From: SABI01 sp963678555
GTDB taxonomy: Bacteria; Spirochaetota; Spirochaetia; Sphaerochaetales; Sphaerochaetaceae
DNA length: 64,000 bases
Assembly: GCA_963678555.2 (NCBI GenBank)
Contig: CAXXJA010000002.1
Location: forward strand, 186,001-250,000
Reading direction: 5' to 3'
Positions 44,756 through 53,139 of this stretch are shown here, piece after piece. Numbering within the stretch: the stretch's first letter is position 1; each line of letters starts with the position of its first letter. Made by a program: the position numbers and the translations under genes. The notes below the pieces were generated by a model that was not told where the DNA came from, made no database searches, and was given only the letters and a program-made list of their open reading frames with translations.

Positions 44756-46771
44756 ATGAAAGAATTATTGATCATCGGCGGTGTAGCTGCCGGGGCGACC
44801 GCGGCAGCACGTGCCAGACGCCTTGATAACAATGTGAATATCACCCTTCTCGAGGCAGGAGCAGATGTCTCGTTCGCCAACTGCGGACTCCCTTACTACA
44901 TCGGTGGCGATATCGAATACCGATCAAGCCTGATTCTCGCAAGTCCCGAGACGTTCAACGAACAGTACCGGGTCAAGGTGCACACACATACGGAGGCGCT
45001 CTCCATCGACCGGGAGAACAGGACAGTGAAGTCAGTCAATCACCAGAACGGTGAGGAGCGCACCTTCAGCTATGACGCACTGATCCTCGCTCAGGGCGGA
45101 AAGCCTGTGGTGCCGCCGCTTCCCGGTGTCGATAAGGAGCATGTGTTCCAGCTATGGACTCTGGACGATATGGATGCCATTGATACGTTCATTAAGGATA
45201 ACCGGCCGGAGAAGGCTGTTGTTGTCGGGGGTGGTTTCATCGGACTGGAGATGGTTGAAGCCCTTGCCAAGCGGGGAATCGAAGTCTCTCTGGTGGAGAT
45301 GGCTCAGCAGGTGATGCCGAACCTCGAAGGTGAGTTCGCCGGCTTCGTGACCAAGGAACTTCAGGATTACGGTGTGAAGCTCAATCTCGGCAAATCACTC
45401 AAGGAAGTGAAGGACAGACACGTAGTTCTCAATGACGGAACGAAGATCGACGCAGACTTCGTTCTTCTTTCCGTCGGTGTGCGTCCCACCCTGCAGATCG
45501 CAAAGGATGCCGGGCTGGAGATAGGTAAGGCCGGCGGGTTGCTGGTCGATGCGAATATGCGAACCAGAGATCCTGCGATCTTTGCTGCCGGTGATATGGT
45601 AGAGATCGAGCATACGGTACTGGGTAAGCAGGTGAGGATGCCTCTTGCAGGGCCTGCCAACCGTCAGGGAAGGATCGTCGGTGAGAACGCCCTGGGCGGC
45701 TCGAAGATCTACAGGGGTGCCATGGGGACTTCGATCGTGAAACTGTTCGGCGGTATGGCCGGTTCGACCGGTATGTCCCTCAAGGCTGCACGTGAGAACG
45801 GGATCGATGCAGATGCTGTGGTGGTACACAAATCCAGTCACACTGCCTACTACCCGGGTGCTGAAAAAGTGTCACTGATGCTGATCTTCGAAAAGGAGAG
45901 CGGAAAGGTGATCGGAGCACAGGCTGCGGGAAGGGTCGGTATCGACAAGCGCCTTGACGTGCTTGCCACTGCGATCAAGGGAGGACTGACCATAGAGGAC
46001 CTTCAGGAACTCGACCTTGCCTATGCACCTCCTTTCAACAGTCCCAACGGTCCTGTCAACATGGCGGCATTCACCGCTGTGAACCATGTCTCCGGATTCT
46101 CTCCGTCGGTCCTTGTCCAGGACATCGAGAAGTTCGCCATGGAGCGTCAGCCGATCGTCATAGACCTGAGAGATCCTATCAGTTTTGCAAAGGCGAAACT
46201 TCAGGGCACCAACAACCTCAATCAGGACGCCATACGTGCCAACCTCGGCAGGATCCCGAAGGAACACCCAATCCTGCTGATCAGTGATGATGGCCAGAAG
46301 GGGCATGTGCTGCTTCGGATGCTCAAGGGTTCGGGCTTCGATGAAGTGTACAACCTCAGCGGCGGATACATCTCGCTCGAGCGCTATGCACGGGCAATCG
46401 GATATGAACACCTCGCAGTGGGACTTCTCCCGATCGAGAAGAAGAGTGTCGAAGACCTTGAGGCAGGAACGTCACATGGTTCCGATCACGGGCATGAAGA
46501 GCAGGAAGAACAGATCGAAAGTGACGGACCCGTTGTCCTGGACGTGAGAACCCCGATGGAGTTCGCCATGGGAGCCTATCCCGGTGCGATCAACGTCGAC
46601 CTTGATTCTCTCACCCAGTGGGGGCAGTCATTTGAAGATAAGGACCGGGAGATCATCATCTACTGTGCAAGCGGAGCCCGCTCCTCGTACGGAGTGAGGA
46701 TCCTCAAGCAGATGGGCTTCACCAACGTCACCAACGGCGGAGGTCTCCACCAGATGATGGCACGCGGCTAG
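44756..46771 (+). CDS. CoA-disulfide reductase-like flavoprotein with two rhodanese domains
   Basis: A 671-residue pyridine-nucleotide disulfide oxidoreductase. It has an FAD motif GGVAAGATAAARARR, a single redox cysteine Cys43 in SFANCGLPYY (as in CoA-disulfide reductases and NADH oxidases), an NAD motif VVGGGFIGLEMVEAL near 157, FAAGDM, and a dimer interface HTAYYPGAEKVSLML. Two rhodanese modules follow. The first (about 465-550) has lost its cysteine (LLISDDGQKGH). The second (about 580-670) keeps Cys637 in YCASGARSSYG. Known fusions reduce CoA-persulfide or polysulfide; the usual form has one rhodanese. It is monocistronic and cytoplasmic. Confidence 0.9.
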   Translation: MKELLIIGGVAAGATAAARARRLDNNVNITLLEAGADVSFANCGLPYYIGGDIEYRSSLILASPETFNEQYRVKVHTHTEALSIDRENRTVKSVNHQNGEERTFSYDALILAQGGKPVVPPLPGVDKEHVFQLWTLDDMDAIDTFIKDNRPEKAVVVGGGFIGLEMVEALAKRGIEVSLVEMAQQVMPNLEGEFAGFVTKELQDYGVKLNLGKSLKEVKDRHVVLNDGTKIDADFVLLSVGVRPTLQIAKDAGLEIGKAGGLLVDANMRTRDPAIFAAGDMVEIEHTVLGKQVRMPLAGPANRQGRIVGENALGGSKIYRGAMGTSIVKLFGGMAGSTGMSLKAARENGIDADAVVVHKSSHTAYYPGAEKVSLMLIFEKESGKVIGAQAAGRVGIDKRLDVLATAIKGGLTIEDLQELDLAYAPPFNSPNGPVNMAAFTAVNHVSGFSPSVLVQDIEKFAMERQPIVIDLRDPISFAKAKLQGTNNLNQDAIRANLGRIPKEHPILLISDDGQKGHVLLRMLKGSGFDEVYNLSGGYISLERYARAIGYEHLAVGLLPIEKKSVEDLEAGTSHGSDHGHEEQEEQIESDGPVVLDVRTPMEFAMGAYPGAINVDLDSLTQWGQSFEDKDREIIIYCASGARSSYGVRILKQMGFTNVTNGGGLHQMMARG

Positions 46772-46902
46772 GAATCCCCTTCCGCATCAAGATTCCTCCA
46801 TTCAGCGCCCTGTGATTGACACAGGGCGCACCTGTGTGCACGCAGGAGAGCACCGTAGATACCCGTCTTCTCCCTCCTTCACACCTGTGCTATGGTGGTG
46901 TC

Positions 46903-47547
46903 ATGGACAGAGTTGATACATGCCCCCTCTGCGGTGCCTCAAACATTCCTCTTGAACCGTCAGGACGCTACAGCTACGGGCACTGTCCGGATTGTCTGGG
47001 GATATTCATGGACAGGAGTGACCTGCTTGAGCCCGGCGCGGAGGAGAGCCAGTACCTCACCCATGAGAACGAGGTGAATGACCCTCGCTACCGGAATTTC
47101 GTGAGATCCTTTGTTGATGTGATAGCCGGGTCAGAACCTGTAGATGCTCATGGACTCGACTACGGTGCAGGGCCGGGGCCGGTCGTTGCCGTGATGCTTG
47201 AGGAGCTGGGGTACCGGGTGAACCTGTGGGACCCGTACTTCCATACTGATGACGCTGTGCTGAACAGCAGGTATGATTTCCTCTTTGCCTGTGAAGTGAT
47301 TGAACACTTCTACCGTCCATCAGAATCATTCAGACACATGAAGAGCCTCCTCACCGACCGTGGGACGCTGTACTGCAGAACCCAGCTCATACCCGAAGAC
47401 AGACCCTTCAGTTCCTGGGGCTACAGAAACGAGGAGACGCATGTCTTTTTCTACCATGAGAAGAGTATCGCATGGATAGCACAGCATATCCTGAACAGCA
47501 GATATACCATCCATGATCGTAATATCGTCAGTTTTTCGTATCGCTGA
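46903..47547 (+). CDS. SAM-dependent methyltransferase with N-terminal zinc ribbon
   Basis: A 214-residue protein. Residues 1-35 contain a zinc ribbon (CPLCG...CPDC). A class I methyltransferase core follows with motif I GLDYGAGPGPVVAVMLEE and motif II-like VNLWDPYF, then FLFACEVIEHFYRP (post-motif, as in UbiG/Methyltransf_23 members). The substrate is unknown. ATG 46903 is chosen because the zinc ribbon begins there; its Shine-Dalgarno is poor (GGTGGTG). The frame to 46816 adds an unlikely leader. It stands between unrelated genes. Confidence 0.8.
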   Translation: MDRVDTCPLCGASNIPLEPSGRYSYGHCPDCLGIFMDRSDLLEPGAEESQYLTHENEVNDPRYRNFVRSFVDVIAGSEPVDAHGLDYGAGPGPVVAVMLEELGYRVNLWDPYFHTDDAVLNSRYDFLFACEVIEHFYRPSESFRHMKSLLTDRGTLYCRTQLIPEDRPFSSWGYRNEETHVFFYHEKSIAWIAQHILNSRYTIHDRNIVSFSYR

Positions 47548-47754
47548 TAGTGCGTATTCAGGCATTCCTGCCCGGATACCCGTCTGAAAGTACAGAGCAA
47601 AGGAGTCTCAGCCGCCTTCAGTGTTCCCGCCTCGCATTTTTTTTTCTTCACTTCAGGAAGATTCCCCTGTATACTGTTGAACTGTCAGGACTTCCATGAT
47701 CGCTGACCCGTCTTGCCGATGCAGCTTGCAGATGAACCCGAGAAGGAGACAGAT

Positions 47755-48636
47755 ATGCCTAACGTTTTAGCTTTTATGAACATGAAGGGAGGAGTGGGAA
47801 AGACCACCCTCGCAGTGAATGTCGCACATGGGATCGCGAAACTCCACAACAAGAAGACCCTGCTGATAGATCTGGATCCCCAGATGAACGCAACAGAGTA
47901 CTGTCTCAGTCATGAGGACCTTGTCGACCTGCTCTCAGGAGAGAACATCGGGAGTATCTTCAGCGCTCTTGAGCGGCGTCGGGGAGTGATTCAGATGACG
48001 ATGAACCAGCTGTTCAACGCATCCAGGAAGAACCGTAAAGAGACGGTGGAAGGTATCAGAGAGGTCATCGATACGCTGTACCTTCTTCCCTCCCATCTGC
48101 GCATGTGGGAGCTGGATATCAGGGAGAACAAACAGGTGCTCCTGAAACTGCTCGAAGATATCGGAGATGAATACGATTATATCATCCTTGATGTCCCTCC
48201 GACCCTTTCTCCCTATACCCATGCGGCCCTTCTTGCCGCTGATTATTACATCGTCCCGATCAAGCTCGATGTCCTGTCCATCTGGGGCCTTGAGTTCTTC
48301 CAGGCCTGGGTGAACAACACAACCCCTCCCAGCGGGACCTCCGTGGCCGAGCTGCTCGGCGTCGCAGCGAACATGGTGCAGGGCCGGCGCCTTGCTGAGG
48401 AATTTGCCGAAAAGGACCTGATCGAGAGAGGCTACGGGGATGCTCTGTTCGAGACGAAGGTGAAGAACAAGGCCGATGTTCACAACGCTCTCGTGTCAGC
48501 AACCGACGGGAAGACACTTGCCTCACGATTCCTGCTCAACAGGAAGGATGATCATCTGCCGTCTCAGATAGCATCACTGACCCGAGAGATCATCGAACGG
48601 GTGGAAGCAAGAAACAGGGAAGCGGTGAATACCTGA
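47755..48636 (+). CDS. ParA-family ATPase (orphan)
   Basis: A 293-residue deviant-Walker ATPase: KGGVGKTT at 11-18 with the signature lysine, Walker A' LLIDLDPQMNATEYC and Walker B YIILDVPPTLSPYT. ParA/Soj/MinD proteins position DNA or protein cargo by ATP-dependent patterning. No parB, parS-like array or cargo gene is next to it; the neighbours are a methyltransferase and lipB. It may serve chemoreceptor, carboxysome-like or plasmid-type cargo elsewhere, or be a relic of an integrated element. AAGGAGA precedes ATG 47755. Confidence 0.87.
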   Translation: MPNVLAFMNMKGGVGKTTLAVNVAHGIAKLHNKKTLLIDLDPQMNATEYCLSHEDLVDLLSGENIGSIFSALERRRGVIQMTMNQLFNASRKNRKETVEGIREVIDTLYLLPSHLRMWELDIRENKQVLLKLLEDIGDEYDYIILDVPPTLSPYTHAALLAADYYIVPIKLDVLSIWGLEFFQAWVNNTTPPSGTSVAELLGVAANMVQGRRLAEEFAEKDLIERGYGDALFETKVKNKADVHNALVSATDGKTLASRFLLNRKDDHLPSQIASLTREIIERVEARNREAVNT

Positions 48637-48726
48637 GGTCGAGCTCACCCTTCTCCTGCAGGGCATTCGGATCTGTGACGTGGCCGGGTGAATTGACAAA
48701 AGAATCCCATCCTGCCACGATACGGT

Positions 48727-49449
48727 ATGGTGATGACGAAACACTTCCTTCCAGCCGGATGTCAGGTGATGGAAGATATGGACGGAGACCTGCTGTTCAT
48801 TGACTGTTCAGTGATGGACTACCGAGAGGCTCTTTCTCTTCAGGAGATGCTTCACCAGCATGTTCTGAAGGGCGACTTACCCTCTCTTATGCTCTTTGTG
48901 GAACATCCTGCAGTCATCACGCTCGGGCTTAACACGCACCATAACAGACTTCTGCACCCCGAGGATGTCCTGATCTCTCAGGGAATCGACGTGGTGCAGA
49001 TCCGCCGTGGTGGAGGCTCTACCGCCCATAACCCGGGGCAGCTGGTCATCTACCCGATAGTCAGCCTGAATTCCCTCCATTTTCGTGTAGCGCCCTTTGT
49101 CCACTACCTCGAACAGATCGGCATCGATCTTCTCAGTCTCTGCGCGATATCAGCAACCCGTGTTTCCCGGTATCCGGGGCTGTGGGTGGGGGGGAAGAAG
49201 ATTGCCTCGGTAGGAGTCCAGCTATCTCACTCGGTGAGTATGCATGGCATCGCAATCAATATCATGAACGACCTCTCTCTGTTCGATATGATGGTTCCCT
49301 GTGGTATCGATGGAGTAGAAATGACAAGCGTGAAGCAGGAGGGCGGCAGCGTGTTGCCGATGGATCAGTTGAAAAGAGAGGGAGCTCGCATCGCACAGCG
49401 CATCATCACAGATTTTACCCGCTCCGGCAGGGAGGTTTCTCATGGCTGA
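48727..49449 (+). CDS. lipB: Octanoyltransferase LipB
   Basis: Transfers octanoyl from acyl carrier protein to lipoyl domains. The 240-residue protein has the motif VVQIRRGGGSTAHNPGQLVIYP (the RGG-T-H-PGQ block), catalytic Lys158 in GGKKIASVG and catalytic Cys192 in VPCGIDG. The start is uncertain: ATG 48727, ATG 48733 or ATG 48769, none with a strong Shine-Dalgarno. The 3' end overlaps lipA by 8 nt, so both steps of lipoate synthesis are coupled. Confidence 0.94.
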   Translation: MVMTKHFLPAGCQVMEDMDGDLLFIDCSVMDYREALSLQEMLHQHVLKGDLPSLMLFVEHPAVITLGLNTHHNRLLHPEDVLISQGIDVVQIRRGGGSTAHNPGQLVIYPIVSLNSLHFRVAPFVHYLEQIGIDLLSLCAISATRVSRYPGLWVGGKKIASVGVQLSHSVSMHGIAINIMNDLSLFDMMVPCGIDGVEMTSVKQEGGSVLPMDQLKREGARIAQRIITDFTRSGREVSHG

Positions 49450-50296
49450 TCACGATCACATACCGTTCCCCCCCTGGATACGGAAAGGACTGGCAACCGG
49501 AGCTCAATATCACAAGACCGAACGGCTGATAATCTCTCACGGAGTGGATACCATCTGTACCGAGGCGAAGTGTCCGAACCAGGGCGAGTGCTGGGCGAAG
49601 GGAACAGCCACTGTTCTCATTCTCGGTCATACCTGCACGAGGAACTGTCCGTTCTGTTCAGTAGCCCACGGTATCCCGCTTCCTCCTGACCCCACGGAAC
49701 CCCGGAGGGTCGCCGAGCTGTGCAGGGACCTCGGCATCCGGTATCTGGTGCTCACCAGCGTTGACAGAGATGACCTTGAGGACGGGGGAGCAGGTCAGTT
49801 CCGTGATGTGATTCACAGCTGCAGAATGGTGAATCCGTCGATGAGGTTCGAGATTCTCGTTCCTGATTTCAAGGGTGTGCAGGAATCAGCCCTCGATATC
49901 CTGGATGAGGCGCGTCCCTTTGTCTTCAGTCATAATGTGGAGACAGTTCCTGCCCTGTACGGGACCGCACGGCCGGGAGGTGATTTCCGGCGTTCCCTGG
50001 GACTCCTTGAACTGGCTGCAGCGAAGTGGCCCGATACGCCGGTAAAGACGTCGATGATGCTCGGTCTCGGAGAGACTGAGGAGCAGGTCAGAGAAGTCCT
50101 CAGAGAGCTGAGAGATGCAGGATGTGACCGACTCTGTCTCGGTCAGTACCTGAGACCTTCGAAACAGTCTCTGGAAGTGGCGCAGTTCATCCATCCTGAT
50201 ACCTTCAGACGATGGAAGACTGAGGCTGAGCTGATGGGCTTCTCCCGCGTCGTCAGCGAACCGTTCGCCCGCAGCAGTTATCATGCGGAGGAGTAG
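49442..50296 (+). CDS. lipA: Lipoyl synthase LipA (radical SAM)
   Basis: Inserts two sulfurs into the octanoyl chain. The 284-residue protein has the auxiliary-cluster motif CTEAKCPNQGEC (CxxxxCxxxxxC) and radical-SAM CTRNCPFC (CxxxCxxC). LTSVDRDDLEDGGAGQF, FSHNVETVPAL and KTSMMLGLGET follow, and the family's C-terminal RSSY serine ligand is present (ARSSYHAEE). AGGGAGG lies just before ATG 49442. Coupled to lipB; supplies lipoate for pyruvate dehydrogenase or glycine cleavage. Confidence 0.97.
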   Translation: MADHDHIPFPPWIRKGLATGAQYHKTERLIISHGVDTICTEAKCPNQGECWAKGTATVLILGHTCTRNCPFCSVAHGIPLPPDPTEPRRVAELCRDLGIRYLVLTSVDRDDLEDGGAGQFRDVIHSCRMVNPSMRFEILVPDFKGVQESALDILDEARPFVFSHNVETVPALYGTARPGGDFRRSLGLLELAAAKWPDTPVKTSMMLGLGETEEQVREVLRELRDAGCDRLCLGQYLRPSKQSLEVAQFIHPDTFRRWKTEAELMGFSRVVSEPFARSSYHAEE

Positions 50297-50640
50297 GGCT
50301 CTGAGCATGACTGAAAAGAGGAAGAGGGTGGGGATATGCCGGTCCGCTGCCACCTCCGGACATGAGATTGTTCCTGAAATTTTTAATTTGTTGTATATAA
50401 TAAACTAGTGTAAAACCTGTCGTAATATGTGATATTTGTTTGATTTGTGAGGTTTTTCCGTTTATCATGGTACATGATACTGAAAGGTAGTATACGGGAA
50501 CGTATCGGATTCAAATGAGGGAAGATGCGGTACTGCCTGAGGTCTTCTGACCTGAAAACCATCAAACGACTTTACCTGTTAAACTGTGTGAGACGCCGGT
50601 GTCCCGTGTTCCGGAAATGCGGGGAACTTTGGAGATATCT
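50297..50640. other. Intergenic region before the membrane GGDEF gene
   Basis: No gene is seen. It is AT-rich around 50370-50470 and contains the promoter at 50440-50468. A roughly 170-nt leader would precede the coding region; no known riboswitch (including c-di-GMP types) was recognised in it. Confidence 0.5.
50440..50468 (+). promoter_or_regulatory. Promoter of the membrane GGDEF gene
   Basis: TTGATT (50440-50445), a 17-bp spacer, and TATCAT (50463-50468). Confidence 0.55.
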
Positions 50641-52374
50641 ATGAAGATCGTACGACCGAATGACGGTTCACAGAGAGTGCTTCTGCACCGAATACTTCTA
50701 CTGCTTTTTACCGTAGTACTTCTTCTAACGCTGTACGCTAATTCCCGGCTCTCCTTCGATCCTTTACAGGAAGGGACGTTGTCTCCGCTCTCCGATGGCT
50801 GGATTCTTTCGTATCAGGGAACGGTGCTGGAGGAGGAGATAGAACTTCCTTATAAGATAGAGGGGATGCTCAGCGGGAAGACGTATCTGCTCTCGCGGAT
50901 CCTCCCCGAAGAATTCCCGAACACCAATGCAAGCCTCGCCTTAGAAACAAGTATGCGGACTCTTTCGGTTCGTATTGACGGTCAGAGCATCTATGAGTAT
51001 GGAGGAGGAGAATCTCCCTACCGCAGGCCCGTACTCGGCGGTTCGTTCATGCACTACATCAGACTGCCCGACTGGGCAGCCGGTCGTGAGATCTCTCTGG
51101 TGATGACCTTCCATTCCCAGAACCAGTTTGCCGGTATCATTCAGCTGCCTACCATCGGAACGAAATCCGATCAGCTGCTGTATCAGCTCAGAGAGCTGCC
51201 GAACATGATTTTCGGGATTATCTTCCTTTTCGCAGGGATGCTGGCCGCCTCTGTATCGTTCATTCTCACACGGGGGCGTAAGAGGGAGAGCCTGTGGTAC
51301 TTCGGGTGGATTGAGATCGCTCTCGGTTCGTGGCTCTTCGCCAATAACTGTACCAAGTTCATTCTTATCCCCAATGCGGTGCTGGCTCTGGATATGGGGT
51401 ATTTTGCACTGTACCTTCTGCCGTACTTCCTGATTCAGTATGTCAGGGTCTCGTACTCAATCATAGGACGCGTGATCAGGATATTCATGATCGCCGCAGA
51501 AACCATGATCGGTGCATACATCCTTGTCGGTCTCCTGCAGTTCGCCGGACTCATACAGTATTCGGAGACACTCCAGTTCGCAGGTCTCTACCTTCTGCTG
51601 TTCATCAGCGCCCTGTTCGTTCTTCTTCTCAACGAATTCATCCACGGAAACAAGGATATACTCTCGTTCCTGCTTGCGATCGGGGCACTGTTCCTCACGG
51701 TGTTCGCCGAACTTGTACTCCTGCTGCTTTCTGTCGTCCTGGAGAATGCACTCACGGTGCACATAGGGATGGCGATCAGCGGAGCAATCCTTCTGTATCA
51801 CAGTATCAGATTCATCGCCAGGGAGCAGGAAAGTGAGGTGAGGGCGAAGATCCTTCTCGAACTCAGCAGCACTGACGCCCTCACAGGTGCGGGCAACCGG
51901 AAGGGTTATGAGAAACGGGTTTCCCGGATCATAGAGAAGACTCGGGCTTTTGATTCCCTCGGACTGATCATGGCCGATATCAACTCCCTCAGGTCGATTA
52001 ATGATACCTACGGAAGGGCAGAGGGAGACCGTGTCCTTAAGAATTTCGTGCTTCATATGAGTAACCTGGTTCCCGGTCGCAGTGAAGTCTACCGGGTAGG
52101 CTCGGATGAGTTTATTGTGTTTGTGACCTCCACGACGTACGAACAGATGTCCCTTCTCTGTACCGATGTTCAGAATCATGCGTTCCACACTGAGACCTGT
52201 GCATATGATGTGGCCTGCGGGTATTCATTCTATGTGAAGGAGAGTGAGAAAAGCTTTGAGGATGCACTCACTGAGGCAGACGCTGCCATGTATGACTGCA
52301 AGGCGGGAATACAACGGTCCCGCAAAGCGTTACAGACAAGGCAGCGACTTGAAGGAACAGGAGAAGTGGATTAA
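50641..52374 (+). CDS. 7TM-type membrane diguanylate cyclase (GGDEF)
   Basis: A 577-residue inner-membrane protein. TM1 (LLHRILLLLFTVVLLLTLYA) is followed by a periplasmic jelly-roll-like sensor (about 45-185, YLLSRILPEEFP, SVRIDGQSIYEYG), seven further TM helices (about 195-395, 7TM-DISM layout) and a C-terminal GGDEF domain (STDALTGAGNRKGYEKRV, ADINSLRSINDTYGRAEGD). The signature is GSDEF (487-491) instead of GGDEF; the Asp-Glu-Phe core and upstream Asp/Asn are kept, so activity is possible but unproven. ATG 50641 has TTGGAGA before it. It could sense an extracellular ligand, maybe a carbohydrate. Confidence 0.87.
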   Translation: MKIVRPNDGSQRVLLHRILLLLFTVVLLLTLYANSRLSFDPLQEGTLSPLSDGWILSYQGTVLEEEIELPYKIEGMLSGKTYLLSRILPEEFPNTNASLALETSMRTLSVRIDGQSIYEYGGGESPYRRPVLGGSFMHYIRLPDWAAGREISLVMTFHSQNQFAGIIQLPTIGTKSDQLLYQLRELPNMIFGIIFLFAGMLAASVSFILTRGRKRESLWYFGWIEIALGSWLFANNCTKFILIPNAVLALDMGYFALYLLPYFLIQYVRVSYSIIGRVIRIFMIAAETMIGAYILVGLLQFAGLIQYSETLQFAGLYLLLFISALFVLLLNEFIHGNKDILSFLLAIGALFLTVFAELVLLLLSVVLENALTVHIGMAISGAILLYHSIRFIAREQESEVRAKILLELSSTDALTGAGNRKGYEKRVSRIIEKTRAFDSLGLIMADINSLRSINDTYGRAEGDRVLKNFVLHMSNLVPGRSEVYRVGSDEFIVFVTSTTYEQMSLLCTDVQNHAFHTETCAYDVACGYSFYVKESEKSFEDALTEADAAMYDCKAGIQRSRKALQTRQRLEGTGEVD

Positions 52375-52451
52375 GCCGCAGTGTGCTTCCGTCTGAAGAG
52401 CAGTCCCCGGGAGTTTTTTACCGCCTGTACCGACAGAGACTGCCGATACCG

Positions 52452-52491
52452 AAAAAACCCGCCACGGGAGGTGTTCTCCTTCAGGCGGGTT
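52452..52491 (-). terminator. Intrinsic terminator of the leuCD operon
   Basis: On the minus strand AACCCGCC and GGCGGGTT (8 bp, 20-nt loop) are followed by a T-run, about 40 nt after the leuD stop. Confidence 0.88.
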
Positions 52492-52529
52492 GTTCAAGTC
52501 TGCAAAGGTCCGGGGCAATCAGTGTCTGT

Positions 52530-53129
52530 CTATGCGTAGTTCAGTGAGGCAGCAACTGCATCTGCCTTGTCAGCATTGTCGATCAGTTCCTGCAGCGGGT
52601 CCCAGTCTCCGCTCATCAGGGCCTGACGGTTCGCTTCCCGCATGGCGCAGGGTACCTCTCCTTTGCTGTAGCGTACAACCATGTTTTCAAGATCAATAGC
52701 GATCTCCTGAGTGGGTTCTTCTTCCACTGCCTGAGAGAGTTTCAACCGGTCCGGGTGACTCACACTGACGCAGGGAATGCCGAGCTGAGTGCTGTTGCCG
52801 AAAAAGATTTCCGCATATCCTTCAGCTATCACTGCTACGAATCCCGCCTTTGCGATTGCCTGCGGTGCATGCTCTCTCGAACTGCCGCACCCGAAGTTGC
52901 TGCCGCTGATGATAATGGAAGCGTCTTTGAACCGGTCGTCATTGAGGTTGTGAGCGGTCTTCCTTCCTGTTTCCGGGTCGAACCGCACATCGTAGAACAT
53001 ATATTCGCCAAGACCGTCAAAGGTCACACATTTCATGAACCGTGCGGGAATGATCCGGTCGGTATCGATGTCGTCGCCGACAACGGGTACCGCTTTCCCG
53101 CTTCTTCCGAGAATCTTTTCCAGTGCCAT
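52530..53129 (-). CDS. leuD: 3-isopropylmalate dehydratase small subunit
   Basis: The 199-residue small (swivel) subunit of isopropylmalate isomerase, leucine biosynthesis. Visible blocks are DDIDTDRIIPARFMK, NFGCGSSREHAPQAIAKAG (substrate-binding loop) and FFGNSTQLGIPCVSV. AAGGAGG precedes ATG 53129; the longer frame to 53174 runs into leuC. The gene is 10 nt downstream of leuC. The closely related homoaconitase or methyl-malate isomerase small subunits cannot be excluded, as no leuA or leuB is in the window. Confidence 0.93.
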   Translation of the reverse strand: MALEKILGRSGKAVPVVGDDIDTDRIIPARFMKCVTFDGLGEYMFYDVRFDPETGRKTAHNLNDDRFKDASIIISGSNFGCGSSREHAPQAIAKAGFVAVIAEGYAEIFFGNSTQLGIPCVSVSHPDRLKLSQAVEEEPTQEIAIDLENMVVRYSKGEVPCAMREANRQALMSGDWDPLQELIDNADKADAVAASLNYA

Positions 53130-53139
53130 TGTTTCCTCC

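Noticed and set aside
50469..50640. A c-di-GMP riboswitch in the leader of the membrane GGDEF gene
   Set aside because: No conserved GEMM-type core or tetraloop-receptor pattern could be read in the leader.
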